Positions 15,101 to 31,000 of a stretch of DNA of 64,000 nucleotides are shown in pieces. The DNA lies in NCBI RefSeq assembly GCF_014898055.3, contig NW_023601212.1:55354329-55418328 (forward strand). Reading direction: 5' to 3'. The position numbers and the translations under genes are program-made. The DNA is from Talpa occidentalis (taxonomy: Eukaryota; Chordata; Mammalia; Eulipotyphla; Talpidae). The notes under the pieces were generated by a model that had not been told where the DNA came from, ran no database searches, and saw only the letters and a list, made by a program, of their open reading frames with translations. Position 1 is the stretch's first letter. Each line of letters starts with the position of its first letter.

Positions 15101-18100
15101 ATGACAGCCTATATGAAATAAATTTTCCAGTCTCCTTTTTGGATCTATATGTAGCCACATGACTAAGTTCTTGCCAATGAGATATGGGCAGAAGTGGTTT
15201 GACAAAACCTTCCAAAAAGTCCTTAAAAGATGGCTGGTATCTATTCCTTGCCCCTCCCCCATTTTTCCCTCCCTCAGTTCTGCTCCTTAAAACTTAGATC
15301 AAAAAGCAATAGATTCATTTGGACAAAGAGAAGAATAACAACCTACCAATGAGGAGGCTGGAAGCAATGGGAGTACTGGAGGCCCACAGAGTCATATACT
15401 AGTTCCAGACCACCTCTGGGTAATTATAGGAGAAAGAAATAAACTTCTCTCTTGTTTAAAAACAAATTATTTAAGTTTATCTTGTGTTACTATTATAGCA
15501 CAATTACTAATAATCAGAGGATTTCTGGACAGAAAATAATTAAAATCTCTTTAGTAGTCCTCCAATATATAAAATTGATCAAGGTTATCAAGAAACTTTT
15601 TTAGAAGAGGTTATTCAAATGAGTGATGAATCATGAAGAGAAGTCTTCATTTGTAGATATGTCATTTAAGTCTTATTCATTAAGTCTGCTTATTTAATGT
15701 ATAGGCAAGAGTCTAAGGCACTGGTATGAAAAACAATCCGTGAAATGCTATGTAAGAAGCAAGTAAAATGTTGCAACAAATACTTATTTTTAGAAAGTAA
15801 AAATGGGAAGTAATTTTTTATACCTTCAATTTTCACACTAGATCTACTTTTCCTTCCATAAAATTGTGTTCAAGAATAAAGATTCTACAAACATTAAAAA
15901 AGATATTGCCCCTTTCCCTTCTCAACATATTGCTCTCAAAAACAAAGACAGGTACCCCGTGTCGAGGCCAGGGCTGTACCTTATGACCAGATCCCTTTAT
16001 TAAATCCAATTCTCTCTCCCATAAATCTAAAACTCTGAACTTAAAAAGAGTGACAGGAAACCTTAATTGAAATATTCAGATATATCTGAACTCTTGCTGC
16101 TAAAATCTTCACCCTTTCGCAAGCTGAGAATTCAAGTCCTCTCATTCCATGAGACAGCTGATATCTTTCAAATAGTTTCTTAAATGCTTAAATGAGACAA
16201 AGTAGGTTTCTGTCATTTGCAACCAAAAGAAAACTTAAAACAATGTTAAAACAGTTGTTTATTCATTAACACAAGTTGTTTAGGACTAATCATTTGCATC
16301 TCCTTTGTACTGTTTGAAGATCTTTTAAATCTTGTTACTGACACCATTCTAAGAATTTCAAAAGGTCATGACTCAGGGTTGCACAATGTCCTAAGACCCC
16401 ACTAGTACCAGATACTTTTTAATGAAGTACTTAAAATTTTTATGACAGCATTTTAAACTCAGAGGTGACCTTAAAAGGCTTAAGTTGAACCTACTTATTT
16501 CAACCCACTTAATGTCATCTCCTCCCTCACTCCTCTTCCTTTCAGACTAAAGAGCTTGATCACTACTGGACACACTTCTTCAGTCTAAGACTAAAAACTG
16601 TTATTTATCTGAAATTCAAACTAGGCATATCATATTTTATCTGATACCTGTAGTTTTCATAGAGCTGAAAGAACTGTCCAACAGGATTTTATAAACTATC
16701 CATTCCTTTTACAACAAGAGTGAGTTAGGAGCAAAAGTTCAAATTAGCTACATAAGTATGATGCTTAGTAAAGCCCATAACAGGACCTCTAAATAGAGTT
16801 CCCTTCTTTTCTCTCCCCTTGTATGTTCATTCTAGAATACTAAAATATTACATTAACTTCTTGTCTGGTCTCATTGTCTCTAAAAACTCTATAAATTATC
16901 TTCAACTTTGATATCAGAATAAAATCCTCAATATATATCACCTTCAAAAAATTTTCAGTTAATAAGCAACGGTAAGATACCTAGTCAATCTCAAAAGACA
17001 TTAAATTGACAATTAAAATATCCTTAAGTCCCCCAAAAGAATTTGGTAAATTCATTCAGAACAAAGCACTGTATAATGAGGACAAACTAGACACTAGGTA
17101 TAAACTTAGTTCTTAGGATTATAAAGTGGGAAGGACAGCATTTCAAGCAGGGGTATCTAGAAAACTGTAGAAGCAGCAGCTTTTCCACTAGAATTTGAAG
17201 AATGTACAGGTATTTTAACTGGTGAAATAGGGAGTTAAAAAATTTCAAGTAGAAAGAGTTTCGTGAACAAGGGAAAAAGTTTTACAAGCCAGCCCCAAGT
17301 TTTCAACTGTATTTTTCAATTGCACCCCAACAGGGATACAAATCCTAAAATACACATTAAGTTTCCTATCTCCACAACTCTGTTCAAGCCATGCCCTCTT
17401 TCAACAAGAGTGACCAAATCTTGTACTGCATTGCAACCCTCATATTGTTTGTACAATATAGAATAACAAATACTAGCCAAACCAATGTCTTCCTTTCCCT
17501 AAGCTTCCTTTCCCATCATTCATTCCTCTCACTTTTCTTCAAATTCTCCTAACTGACCAAACTAAAGAATGCAATAATTCTATCCACTGATTAACAAAGA
17601 GGATAAACAGAACCTTCTCTGAAAATAAAAGTTTCAACTTAAATCCTTGAAACAAACCCCCCCCCATATCTCTCCTCCTTGTCCTATACCTCTATTTCCC
17701 ATTCCCTTCTGTGTTTGTAATTCTGCATAGAAAAGGGTTCCCCCTCCCCTCTTCCAATAGCAATGAAGATATAGCAGGGCAGATCTTCCTTTTCACCTAT
17801 TTTAAACTTGCCCTCACATAATAAGGATTGGATAGAACATAATAAGGATTTGTGTTCTTGCTGGGAAGGGGAGAAGGAGCAAAAGAGGAATAGAAGTGGA
17901 GTAAGAAAAGGAATGGGATATAAACTAGGAGTCCTGACTGTCTAGTGAGATAACAAGGGTCATAAGTAATTTAATAAGTCATCAAAATAAAAAAATATTT
18001 ATTTTCAATACTAAATTTGCAATAGGTCCTTAAAGATGGCACATGTGCCTACAAATTAAATATTTTTCTTTTCTAGCTAAAATTGTAAACTATTTCTCAG

Positions 18101-19027
18101 ATTAAATAAAACCTAATAATCAAGTCTTTAAACACTTAGAGCAAATCATTAATTGAAAAAGACACATTCACCATGAATGACCTTGATCACTGCAATTTTA
18201 AAGTTATACATATAACCTAAGAGAATCAGGAAAAATAAACAAAAAAAAATTTAATATACTGTTAACTAGAAGCCTGCACTCACAGTTTCAAGAATAGTAA
18301 CTATATCTTTTGAAGACCATCTTATAAAGCAATACAGTAAGTGGTTACATTTTAGAAGTCACAAATTCCTACAGGATGAATTGGGAGTGAATGGTAGGTT
18401 TATCTTAGTGTTAAATAAACAGGTCCTTGCACAAATTTCCAGTGATAGCAATATCCCTGGGCTCAAAAAGTGCCATATCTCCAAGAAATTAGATGAAAAT
18501 GAAAACCGTATGTCCTAGACAGGAAGATAACAAAAATACTAGTTTTGATAATCAAAGTCAATAAAAATACTCTCACATATCCTATCCTGTAAAATATGAT
18601 TACAAAAATAATCTAAGTTTAAATTTAATCACATAAATGGATATACTTGGGGCCTCCCTGGTGGCACAAGGGGTTAAGCTTCAGCACTATGAAGTAGTCT
18701 GCAGCTACTGCAGCATAAGTTCAACCCCTGGCCAGGGAGGTGACCCACATGGCACAGCAGACCTCTCCTGACTCACCTGCTGCTCCCCTCAGCAGTGTGT
18801 TTCAGTCAACCTGCCTGTTCCATTCCCCACTTTGTCTCTGGTGAATCCTCTCACCCCCCACACCTCTGGCGGTACCCCAGATCTTATATGCATAAATAAC
18901 ATCTTTAACAAAAATAAATGGAGGGCCACCCCTGGCGGCGCAGCAGTTGAGTGCTGGTCTGCGAGGCTACCCGCAGCCTCTGCTGTGCCAGTTCGTTCCC
19001 CGGCCACCGGCAAGGGGCCCACAAAAA

Positions 19028-19070
<43 letters not shown>

Positions 19071-22000
19071 GTAGATATGCTCACGCACATGTAACTATTA
19101 ATAAACAAAAACAAAGCTATTTCATCTACATAATTGGCTGTTTATATATTTAAACTGGCCAGTAAATTTTGGATGTGATCTCATTGGGATAAGGTAGGGC
19201 TACTTCGGATTTGAGACCATCTTACTTTCAGGCACACATAATATTTGATGCTAATTTTTAAAAAAAATTGTTCCTTGTGCTCTAGAATTTCCCAAGGTGG
19301 TACTGCTGATTTCTGACTTGTAGAACTCTTTTCCCTGCTTGAAGTGGTCCCACGTTTTTAAGCAATTTAGTATTTAGAACTCTACATTTTTGTTTCTGGG
19401 ACAGTGAATAACTTACCTCTGCCTCTGCTGTCAATTTTATCTTCTTTGCTAGCAACTGTTTCATGTCAATGTGACCTAAGGAAAGGGAAAATGATGGATA
19501 GAGTTAAACTGATGGATAGTCTTCTACCAGTTAAACCATGTAGTAGAAGAACTAGGAAAAAAGGATGATTAAGTAAACTACAGTACAAACACAAAACATG
19601 ACACAGCTATTAAAAATGAAGCATAAGGGCCTCCCCGGTGGTGCAGTCTCAGCACTACGAAGCAATCCGCAGCCACTGCAGCATGAGTTCGATCTGCCCA
19701 GGGAGCTGACCCACATGGCCCAGCAGACCTCTCCTGTCTGCCCACTGCTCCCCTCAGCAGTGTGTTTCAATCTGCCTGTTCTGCTCCCCACTCTGTCTCT
19801 GGTGAATCCTCTCACCACCCCCACCCCTGGCCTACATCCCAGTTCTTGCATGCACAAATAAATAAATCTTTTAAAAAACAGAAATAAAAATGAAGCATAA
19901 GCAATACAAATGAAGGAAATTTATACATAAAAAAAGCTAAGTAGAAAAACAAAACTACTGTAAATACAATATTACTATATGATGCTGTAGGATTAACAAT
20001 ATAGGAAATTAGATTCCCTGAATGGCTCCAACAACCAGGACTACTAATATGCACAAGTAACATTAGAAAAATCAGAGACTTCACCCAAAAATAATTTTTT
20101 TAACTTTTTTTTGTTGCAAAGGACACCATCAAGAAAGTAAAAAAGAGAACCCATGATATGAGAACAAACATTTGCAAATCTGATCTGAAATTTATATGGA
20201 AATCCAGAATATATAAAGGATTTTTACTGCTCAATAACAAAAGGACAAATATTCCAATTTAAACATAAGCAAAATTATCTGAATAAACTTTTCTCAAAAA
20301 AAGACGCAAACAGTCAATAGCCACATGAAAAGATGTCCAACATACTGGCCATCAGGAAAATTAAAATCAAAAGCAAAATTAAATATCACTTCACACCCAC
20401 TTGTGTGGATATAATCAAAAGCACATGCCAAGTATTGCCCACTGAATACACTGAACTTACACGCTGTGATACGTACCTCAATAAAGCTAAAAAAAAAAGC
20501 AAGAATTGTACCTGCAATAAACTGAGAAAAGTGTCATTTCAGAAATTAGGTGTGACAACATTTCTGTTAGGCAATTAGATGAGTGTTTATAAACACTTAT
20601 AACCGTGATGTTTATAAGACTAGTACCCACTTGGTGCGAATACAAGTCTTTTAAGTGTGGGAAAAAGAAAAAAGTAACGTCCTGATGAAGAAATTAAACC
20701 CTCCTTTTCCACTGCTCATGGAAATGAAAAATGATACAGTACTTTGAAAAACAGTCTGGAAGTTCTTCAAAAGGTTAAATATAGAACTGCTATACGATCT
20801 AGAAATCCACTCCTAGGTATATACACAAAAGAAATAAAAACATATCTACCCAAAACCTTGTACAAGAATGTTTTGTGGCAACATTATCATAATAACGCAG
20901 TCAGAACTCTGTAATTCATCAACCGGTAAACAGATTAATAAAATGTGGTCTACGTATACAAGAAAATATCATTCAGCAATAACAGGAGACAAACACAAAT
21001 ACATGCTACAATATAGGTAAAAATTGGCTCCAGGATCCCCACAAACACCAAAGTTCCTTACATAAAATGGTGTAATATTTGCATATAACTCACACATATC
21101 CTCCCATATACTTTAAATCACTTCTAAGTTACTTATAATACCTAATACAATGTAAGTATTACATACATAGATGTTTATACTGTATTGATTAGGAAATAAT
21201 GACAACAGGGAAAGTCTGTATATCAGTATAGATGCAACTTTTGCAGGTCTAACTACATCATACCATTTTCTATTTGCAGTTGGCTAAACTTGCAAATGCA
21301 GTATTCCAACTTGTATTATCAGCTATCTGCTTTCTCCAATTTCAGATGCATTAAGAAAATGGACCCACCATAACTGATGCTGTCAAGTCTCTACCAGAAT
21401 TGCAATAAAAAATGAAATCTTTGTGTTTATTGCTTAATGCATTTCTTTAACATTCTTCACAAGCATAGCACCAAATATTTTCCACCTTCTTCAAGTCCCA
21501 GTTCTACTAAGCAGCCTTCAGTTGTTTACTATGAGTATCAACTCTTTATTAATATATATTTTTAAAGATTTATTTTACTTATTTATGCATACAGGAACTG
21601 GGATGGAGGGCAGAGGTACAGGGGGTGAGAGGCTTCACCAGAGACAGACTGGGGAGCAAAATACATGGACCTACTGAAATACACTATTGAGGGTAGCAGC
21701 AGGCAAGACAGGAGAGGTCTGCTGTGCCATGTGGGTTAGCTCACTGGCTGGGGATTGAACTCATGCCACTGTGGCTGGCAATAGAGTAATAGCACAGCAC
21801 CTTTAACCCCTGTGCCACCAGGGAGGCCCAGTATCAACTCTTTAAATGTCTTAATTTTCACTATCTTTACCCTCTTCTTCATTTTCCTGTGTCAGAGAAA
21901 GGGGTAGCTCAGCTTTTTTAAGACCAACCCTTCACTATTTCCTTGATCCTTCTCATGTCCTCTGATAAAACTCTTCAAAGTATTCTCAATACACTGAGTC

Positions 22001-25000
22001 ATTAATATAATCATGTACCACATAACAGTGTTTCCATCAATGAGGGACCAGATATACAATGGTGACCCTATATGTAGCCTAAATGTATAGCAGGTTATAT
22101 CATCTAGATTTGTAGAAGTACACTCTGAAGTTCACACAAGGATGAAATCTGCTAACAGCATTTCTCATAATGTATGCCTGCTGGTAAGTGACTATATTGC
22201 CCACATTTGCATCCAGAGTCAACCTATTCCTTAAGAATTGTTTCTGAGGGCCTCCCCGGTGGCGCAGCGGTTGAGCGCTGGGTTGCGAAGCTGCCCGCAG
22301 CCTCTGCAGCACCGGTTCGATCCCCGGCTGCTCCCCGGCCACCAGAGGAGGGTCCCACATGGCGCACAGACCTCTCCTGCCGCCCGCTGCTCCCCTCAGC
22401 AGTGTACTTCGTCCTTCTGCCTGTTCTGCTCCCCACTGTGGCTCTGGTGAATTCTCTCACCCTCCTGCGCTTCTGACTGTACCCAGTGCTTGTATAAATC
22501 AATAAATAAATCTTAAAAAAAAAAAAAAAAAAAGAATTGTTTCTGAAATTACAATGTGGATGTATCAGTGTTACTAAAAATTAAATCTGTGGTTCTACCA
22601 ACAACTGTCAAATATTACATAATTATTTACTGTTTTAGAAACAAATATATAACTGAACATCAAGCCTATGACTTTGTAGAATTTGCTGCCTAAGATGAAG
22701 ACTTTTTTAAAGTGAGATTTTTTTAAATTATATAACAATTATAGTACAGATAATTACAATTAACTCAAATTTCAGAAATACTTTAAAACAAACAGCCTTT
22801 TCCAGTGACCCTCAAACACCCTTCATGACCCAACCATGTTATTTTTTCCCTTTAAATATAAAATTCATTCCTAATTTATTCCCAAACCATTTCTGCGACT
22901 GTGGCCTCCAAATCTTTAAATCCTCAAGCTTGATAATCTTGCTGTAAATTTCAACATTTATTTATCATATATCATCTCAATTATTCTTTATAACAGCCCA
23001 GTGAATAAGGAAGATAAAAAAAACTTAAGACTCAAATTAAACATCTTGCCCACAGTCACCTGGTCAGGAAATAACTGAGCCAGAAATAAAATCCATTTTT
23101 TGATCCCTACTTATACAACATGCAGCATAAAAAATGAAAAATAAATAAATAAGAAAGTCTACTTATAAGTGACTAAATTTGTAAAGATGACTAAGAAGTA
23201 CTAAGGAGTGACTAATACCATTTTTTCAAGTTTCAGTTCTTTTAACAAACATTTTCTTTGTCTCCCTGTGGCAAGTACAAAATTAGCTAATGCGTAGGCA
23301 ATACAAAAACAGGTTTTTACTGCTTAGAAGTTCAAACTCACTTTAAAACCTTGATTATTTTCCTAAAAACTTACATTGACCATGTTTTACATTCCAGCTT
23401 TGCCTTGCTCTCCACAAAGTGTTATCAGTAACCTAAAAGAACCACTTAAAGGTCTACTTTAAGCTATGGAAACAACCCAAATGCCCAAAAATAGATGACT
23501 GAATCAAGAAGATGTGGTACATATGCACAATGGAATATTACTCAGCAATCAAAAAAGATAAACACATGCAGTTTGCAGCAACATGGATGGAGCTAGTGAA
23601 ATAAGCATGGATCATGCTCAGTGAAATAAGTCAGAAAGAAAAAGAAAAATACCGGATGAGCTCACTCATAGCAGGAATTTAGAAAACCTAAATAATAAGA
23701 GAGACCAGGAAAAAGACTAATCAATGCAAAGTAAAAATCAAAATCAAAAAGCAACTATAAACCAGAGACACACTAAGGAGGGCAGAGGGGCAGGGAAAGG
23801 AAGGATGAGTCAAAATAAGGTGGGGGGGAGTGCAATTGTATGGGGATTATAACCAAAATGAAAATGCATACATTGTGCAAAGATGAAAAAAGATGTAAGA
23901 ATTATATAAAAATATTTTAATAAAAAAAATCTACTTTATGTCCACAGAATTGTTGGGTTTAAGAATATTCCTTGAAAGAATCAATCATTTATCAATCTTC
24001 AAAGTAAAAAGAAAGATAGCTTATATCCATTTATCACTTTATATATTGCTCCCCTGACATCAAAAACCTTCCAAAATTCTCTACTACTCACATTTACACT
24101 ATTGTAGAGAAAAGAAATCTGAACTAGAAATGAAAATCAGTATATAAATAGTCATAGAAGAGGAGACTTAGTAGTAATATTCAAACAACTGGTAGTCAGT
24201 TTGAAAAACTATAAAACTAAGATCACTAAACTCACTTATTCAAAATAAATATGAGATGAATCAAATGTTTGAGTAAACCATGAAAGTTAAAAAATTCATT
24301 GCTTTCCTTTCTCATAATCTTGGATGATTTCTAAGCATGACAAGAAACCTAAAAGCAATAAAATATTTGCTTACATAAAAAAGTTCCCCACCTCACAATT
24401 TACAAGAACATATTTGGGCTACATACAACTGTTTTTCACCCAACAAATTCACAAAAGCTTAAAAAGATTAGTAAGACATATTGGCAAGAATGTGGGGAAA
24501 ACCCCATAAAATGGTAGTGTAAACTAGAACACATTTAAAAGAAAATTTAGTGATCTACAATTTTTAAAGGAGTCAGCAATTTCATTTTTAAGAATGTATC
24601 CTACAAGTACACTAACACAAGTAAGCAATAACACTGTTGTTTTTTTTTTTTTTAAAGATTTATTTAGTTATGCATACAAGAACTGGGGTATGGGCCAGAG
24701 GCACAGGGGTAGGGGGTGGCGGTGAGAGGATTCACCAGAGACAGAGTGCATAACAGCACAGGCAGACTGACTGAAACACACTGCCGAGGGGAGCAGTGGG
24801 TGAGACAGGAGAGGTCTGCCTCACCATGTGGGTTGCTCCCTGGCAGGCCAGGGATGGAACTCGCGTTGTAGAGGCTTCGGACTGTTTCATAGTGTGGTGC
24901 TTAACCCCTTGCACAACCAGGGAGGCACAGTAATAACACTGTTTTAAGTATGTTCTTGGCAGCACTGTTTATAATATGAAACCCAGGAAATAGCCTAATG

Positions 25001-28000
25001 TCCACCAATAAGGGATGAGTTAAATAAATTACTAAGTTAAATAAATTACTATCGGTTAAATAAATTACTATAAATAAATTACTAGGATATAAGCTATCTT
25101 CCTTTTACCTGTGCAAAAGAATTACTAGACAGATAATTAAGAATTACACTTGCATAGACTGAATAAAAAGAAATAAAGGATTTACTAGGCTTACAAAATG
25201 TAAATCCCAAGATAGGATTCCATTTATAGAAAAAAGAGGTGAGAGATAATTACTATTCATGAATTTCTACAATGTCTGAATTTTTTGCAGGGAGTATACA
25301 ATGCTTTAATTTTAAAAGTTTATAAGCATGTTTCAGCAATTTGGTTTTTTGATGAAACCAAACTATCCAGTATTTCTTGAACTAGGAGTAAAGACAGAGG
25401 AAATGATATCAAACTATTTAGACTGAGAAAAATAGATTAAGATCTTTAAAGATGTAAAATGGATATTCTACAAAAAAGTGGATATACCAATCACATTTGG
25501 TCTAAACATTTTTTTTAAAGATTTATTTATGAATGCATATAAAGAACCGGAGTACAGGCCAGATGTGCAGGAGGGTGAGAGGATTCACCAGAGACAGAGC
25601 AGGGAGCAGAACAGGCAGACTGACTGAAATACACTGCTGAGGGGAGCAGCAGACAAGACAAAAGAGGTCTGCCGCGCCATGTGGGTATCTCCCCTGCCGG
25701 CCAGGATCAAAGCTGTGCTGCAGAGGCTGCAGACAGCTTCACAATGTTGCGCTCAACCACCTACACCACCAGGGAGCCCAGTTGAAACTTTCTAAAGTTA
25801 CAAACATATTTCTATACTATAATCAAAGTAATCCAAGAACTATATTATTCAACAAGAGTTAACTTTGGCTTATTTTTCTACCATTATGCCTGTATCAACA
25901 AAGCAGGTTGCCCATGTATACAATAAACAGACTAGCCTTTTAGAATAAGAGACAATTCTGGTAGAAATAACAGAGGATTTCATGTAGACTATGATTCTCA
26001 GTTCACATAGTACATAGTAGGGAAATACAGCTATGTTAAAAACTGGGGAGGTAAGAGTTGGCAGCACAAACAATGAGAAGATAAAATAATGAACCTAGTG
26101 CTACATACTCATTAAGAGCACTTTCACATTTGCTCTTGTTACTTTTGTAAAAGAGGAAATCTAAGCAATGACAGGCTAAAAGTCATCCACCTAGCAGATA
26201 GCTAATGACTACAAGACTTGAAAAGCCCTCTTTTGATTTCATCCTGCCTTTCTAACTTTCTTTCTAGGCAAACAAACTACAATTTATCTGTACTACCTCT
26301 TGAAAATCCTCTAAAAGCAACAAAACACCATACAAATAACACTATTCTATCTTAATTTCCATGACTTTGTAAGCTCATTACCTGTCCTCTAGCTTGAATG
26401 CCCTATCCCAGTATCTTCCTCAAAGACCAAACTAAGTTCTACTTTTTCTATAAAGACACCTCTCTTCATTACTCTAAAGCAAGATTACCTTTTCCTGCCA
26501 TTCATCTCCTATACCATTTAGTTTCTATAATTTACTTAATTCCTATTTCTAACATAAAACTGTTTTCTGTTTTAGTATCTTATTCAACTAAATATTCCTA
26601 CTAGAAAAACTGGTACAATACCTTACATATAGATCAAAGGTGCTTAACTAAGACACTAATTTAACCTGTTGGCTGGAAGACAGTAACTAGACTATTTGAT
26701 CTCATAGGATGTGTTGCATAGATGGGAAAAAATTACTACTAAAAGCTATTCTTACTCCATGAGCCTAGATCCAAGATTTAACTTTTGGTAAAGTTACTAA
26801 AAATATCTAGATTTAGGATGTTCTTCGTAGAACAAAGGAAAGATATATATATATATTAAAAAAAAAAACAAGCTCATCTCAAATTTTTCATCCCTATATA
26901 GCTCTAGCAACTACCCCTTAAAAACTGTCATAAAATTGATTGTATGCTTTCCTATTAGAACATTGCTATATTTGTGGTTCCTGCTCCAGGACTTAGTAAC
27001 ACAAAGAAATAAGAAAAAGAAGAATTTGCACACAAAGCAACACACCATTTCTATAGGTTTCCACTCCTTTCGTAAGTCAAATTATGCATAATATCCCATT
27101 AGTTAAAAATGAATGTACCCATTGTGCCTGGGTAATATTTTACTTAATTGATTTTTAGCAATTCTCCTAAAACACAATTTCTCTTGAATACATTACATTC
27201 CAGGGGGTGGGGGAATGGAGGGCTGGAATCATTATTTTGTTTGCCCTCTTTGAAACCTTTTCATAGCTTTTATTTTGCATACCTTTTTTTTAAATTAAAA
27301 AAAAGGTTAAGTCTAGTATCTTCCATTTCCTTTGACTACACTTCCTGCAATGAACTAAAATACTTAAACTCATTCTTTTGATCATTAAAGCTATAAAAAG
27401 TATTAATATACAGTAACTTTATAACTGCTGACAATTATGTTATGTCTCATTGTCCAAAGCATTTTTCAAGTTAAATGGAATTTTTTTAAAGATTTAGGCC
27501 AGAGGTGTGAGGGGTGAGAGGATTCACCAGAGACAGAGTGGGGAACAGGTCAGGCAGACTGGCTGAAATATACTGCTGAGGGGAGCAGTGGGCAAGACAG
27601 GAAAGGTCTGCTGCCCCATGTGGGTAGCTCCCTGGCCGGGGACTGAACTCTAGCTGCAGAGGCTTCGTATAGCTTCACAGAGTGTTGTGCTTAATCCCTT
27701 GCACCACCAGGGAGGCCTTAAAGATTTATTTTATATATGGGTAGAAGTACTGGAGTGTAGACAAGAGGTGCAGGGGTGAGGGGGTAGGTGATAAGAGTCA
27801 CCAGAGACAGAGAGGGGAGCTGTGGATCTACTGAAATACACTGCTAAAGGGAGCAGCAGGCAGAGACAGAAGAGGTCTGCTGCACCACATGTGGGTTAGC
27901 TCCCTGCCAGGATTGAACTCAAGCTGCAATGCTTGATAGCTCTGAGACTTAACCCCTTGTGCCACCACAGAGGCCCTTAAATGGTTTTTTTAATCTCTCA

Positions 28001-31000
28001 AAATGCCATGTCATTTTCAAAAGCTCACATCATCTATGACTGAAAAAAGTATTAAGTTACAGGCACTCTCATATTGCACTTGGAGTGCAATAATTCCAGA
28101 GAGCAATTTCGCAACATCTACCCAAAGCAAAAAAAAATTCAAAAACATGCATTATTGTTGACCTGAAACAATTTTTAGGACTATATCCAAGGAAAAATCA
28201 TAAATAGTTGAAATTTTGCTTACATGCATTTTCTAAAAACAAGTAAACATGTTTTGCTTTTATCCTAAGGGGAAAAATGTACTCTCAGCCTATTTGGTTA
28301 ATCAAAACTCTGTGTGGACCAGTCATTTTTATGAGTAAATGCATATACTGGATGAGGTAGTATGATTACAGAGTAACAATGTTTACTTTTTTTTATTTGT
28401 ACCAAAAGACACTCAAATTTGTTACAAAAGGCATGTTCTGCAGGGTTCAGGTATTTATGTATTTATGGGAAAGAACAAAGAACTTGAATAGAATTGAATA
28501 TTAACTGAACTAATATTTTTAAAACAGTGCCTGATATATGATAAACTTATAATAGTAATTATTATATTATTTATCAAATGTTTAAAAGTTTGCTTTTTAA
28601 CAAAGCAGCAAAATTAAAGATAATAAAGAATGAGTCCTACCAGCAACCTGCAAATTAGGAGAAAAGTTGGGAATTTCCTCAACCTGATAGAGAATATAAA
28701 AAAAAACCCAGATCTAACATACTTAATGGAAAGACTGAAAACTTTCCCCCCCAAAATCAACAAGATATCCACACTTGCCAATTTTATTCAATTTTTTATT
28801 GGAATTCTACCAAATAGTTAGGCAAGAAAATGAAATGAAAGGCAGTAAGAGGTATTATATTAGAAATTAAGAAGTAAAACTCACTTTCAACTGCAGATGG
28901 CTTGATTTTGTAATATAAAAAACACTATAAGAACCACATAAAAATTATTAGCACTAATAAATGAATTCAGCAAGACTGCAGTATACAATATGAATGTACA
29001 AAAATCAAGCCACATTTCTATATAGTAGCAAGAATTGGAAAATGAAATTAAAATAATTCCATATACAATAGTATCAAACAGAACAAAATATCTATAAATA
29101 TTTTAACAAAAAAGTATAAAACTTTTATTCTGAAAACTATAAAATATGGTTCAAAGAAACTACAGAAGACCCAAATAAATAGAAAGACATCCCATGATCA
29201 TGGATTAAAAGCCTTTATATGAAGATGGCATATTAGTTTCTTGTGACTGCTGTAATTTGTTACATCACCACAAAGTGATAGCTTTAAACAACAAATATTT
29301 ATTCCCACATTGTTCTGAAAGATGAGCTAAAATTAAGGTGTCAAAGCAGAGCAGCACTCTTTCTGGAGGCTCTAAGTAGAATCTAGGTTTTGCTCTTCAG
29401 CTATTGGTGGGCTGCAAGCATTCCTTGGCTTGTGGTCATAGCATTCCAATCTTCAAGTATCTACAAATCTATCTCTGTTCCATCTTCAGATCATCTCTAG
29501 GTAAAGTTAAATCTCCCTCTGCCTCCTACACATGTGACAATATTTAGGGCCTATGTGAATATTTTAGATAATCTGAAGATTCCTAACTTAATTATATCTA
29601 CAAAGTCCAATTTCTCACTATTATCAATGTATAAAGTAAAATTCACAGGTCCAGGTTTTAGGAATTTTGGGGGGAAAGGGCATTTCTTGGGCTATCACAG
29701 ATAACACTCCTGAAACTGATGTGCATATCCAATGCAAAAGAATGAACCTGAGCTCTCATCTCATATCGCATACAAAAATAAACTTCAAATGGATTACAGA
29801 TCTAAATGTTAAGACCCAAAACTATAAAGCTCCTAAAAAGAAAACAAAGCTTTATGACACTGGTTTGGCCATGATTTTCTGGATATGACACCAAAAGCAC
29901 ATACCACAAAAGCAAAAATAAATAAATGGGATCATATCACACTTACAATTTTCTGTGCAAAGACTATAATCAATGAAGTGGCAAGAAGGAAAACCTCAAG
30001 TTTCTTTATTGTGGTAAGAATATTAAAAATATGTTGAGGGTAGACCTCAAGTTAAGTATACAGTACAGGTGTTAACTATAGACACAGGTGGTATAGCAAT
30101 CTTCAGAACTTACTCATGTTGCATAACTAACTTTATTCTCTTTGAACAATAATTCCCCATTTCCCTTGTCCTCTAGTAGCCATCACTCTACTGTGTTTCT
30201 ATGACTTTGACTATTGATATCTTCTGTAAGTGGACTCATGTAGTATTAGTCCTTCTGTGACTATCTTATTTCATTTAATATGTCACCTAGTCCATTCACA
30301 TTGTCACATATAGCAGGATTTTCTTCTACTTTAAGACAGAGTAATATACCATTGTACATATGCTGCATTTTCTTTATCCATGTATCTGCCTATGGACAAC
30401 AGATTTAGGACAGGTAGATCATATGATAATTCTGTGTCTAATATTTTGAGGGACCATCGTAATAATTTCCAAAGCTGATGTACCATTTACATTTCCACCA
30501 ATGGTGTAAAAAGGGTTTTAATTTCACTGTACCCTCACCAAAGCTTGTTATATTTTTTGTTTTTCTTTTGTTTTTTAAAATAACCATCCTAACAGATATA
30601 AAGTTTTATCTCGTTGTGACTCTGATTTGCATTGCCCTAATGATTAATCAGTGATGGTGAGCACATTTTCACGTTTGTTGACCATGTTTGTCCTCTTTGG
30701 AGAAATGTCTATTCAAGTCCTTTGCCCATTTTTAAATAAGTTTGTTTTTCTGCAATTGAATTGTAGAGGTTCCTTATATTTTTGGATATTAATCCCTCAA
30801 GAGATAAGTGCTTTATAAATATTTTCTCCCACACTCTAAGTTGTTTTTTCACTCTCTTGATTTTTCCTTTTGCCATGCAGATGTTTTTTAGTTTGATGTA
30901 GTCCAACTTGGGTAATTTTGCCATTGTTTTCTATGCATTTACTGTCATATTCAAGAAATCATTGAAAACTCAATGTTATGAAGCTTTTTCCCTAGGATTT

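Noticed and set aside
30709..30924. 71-codon basic minus-strand frame as a gene
   Set aside because: It is an L1 ORF2 remnant, in order with flanking L1 sequence.
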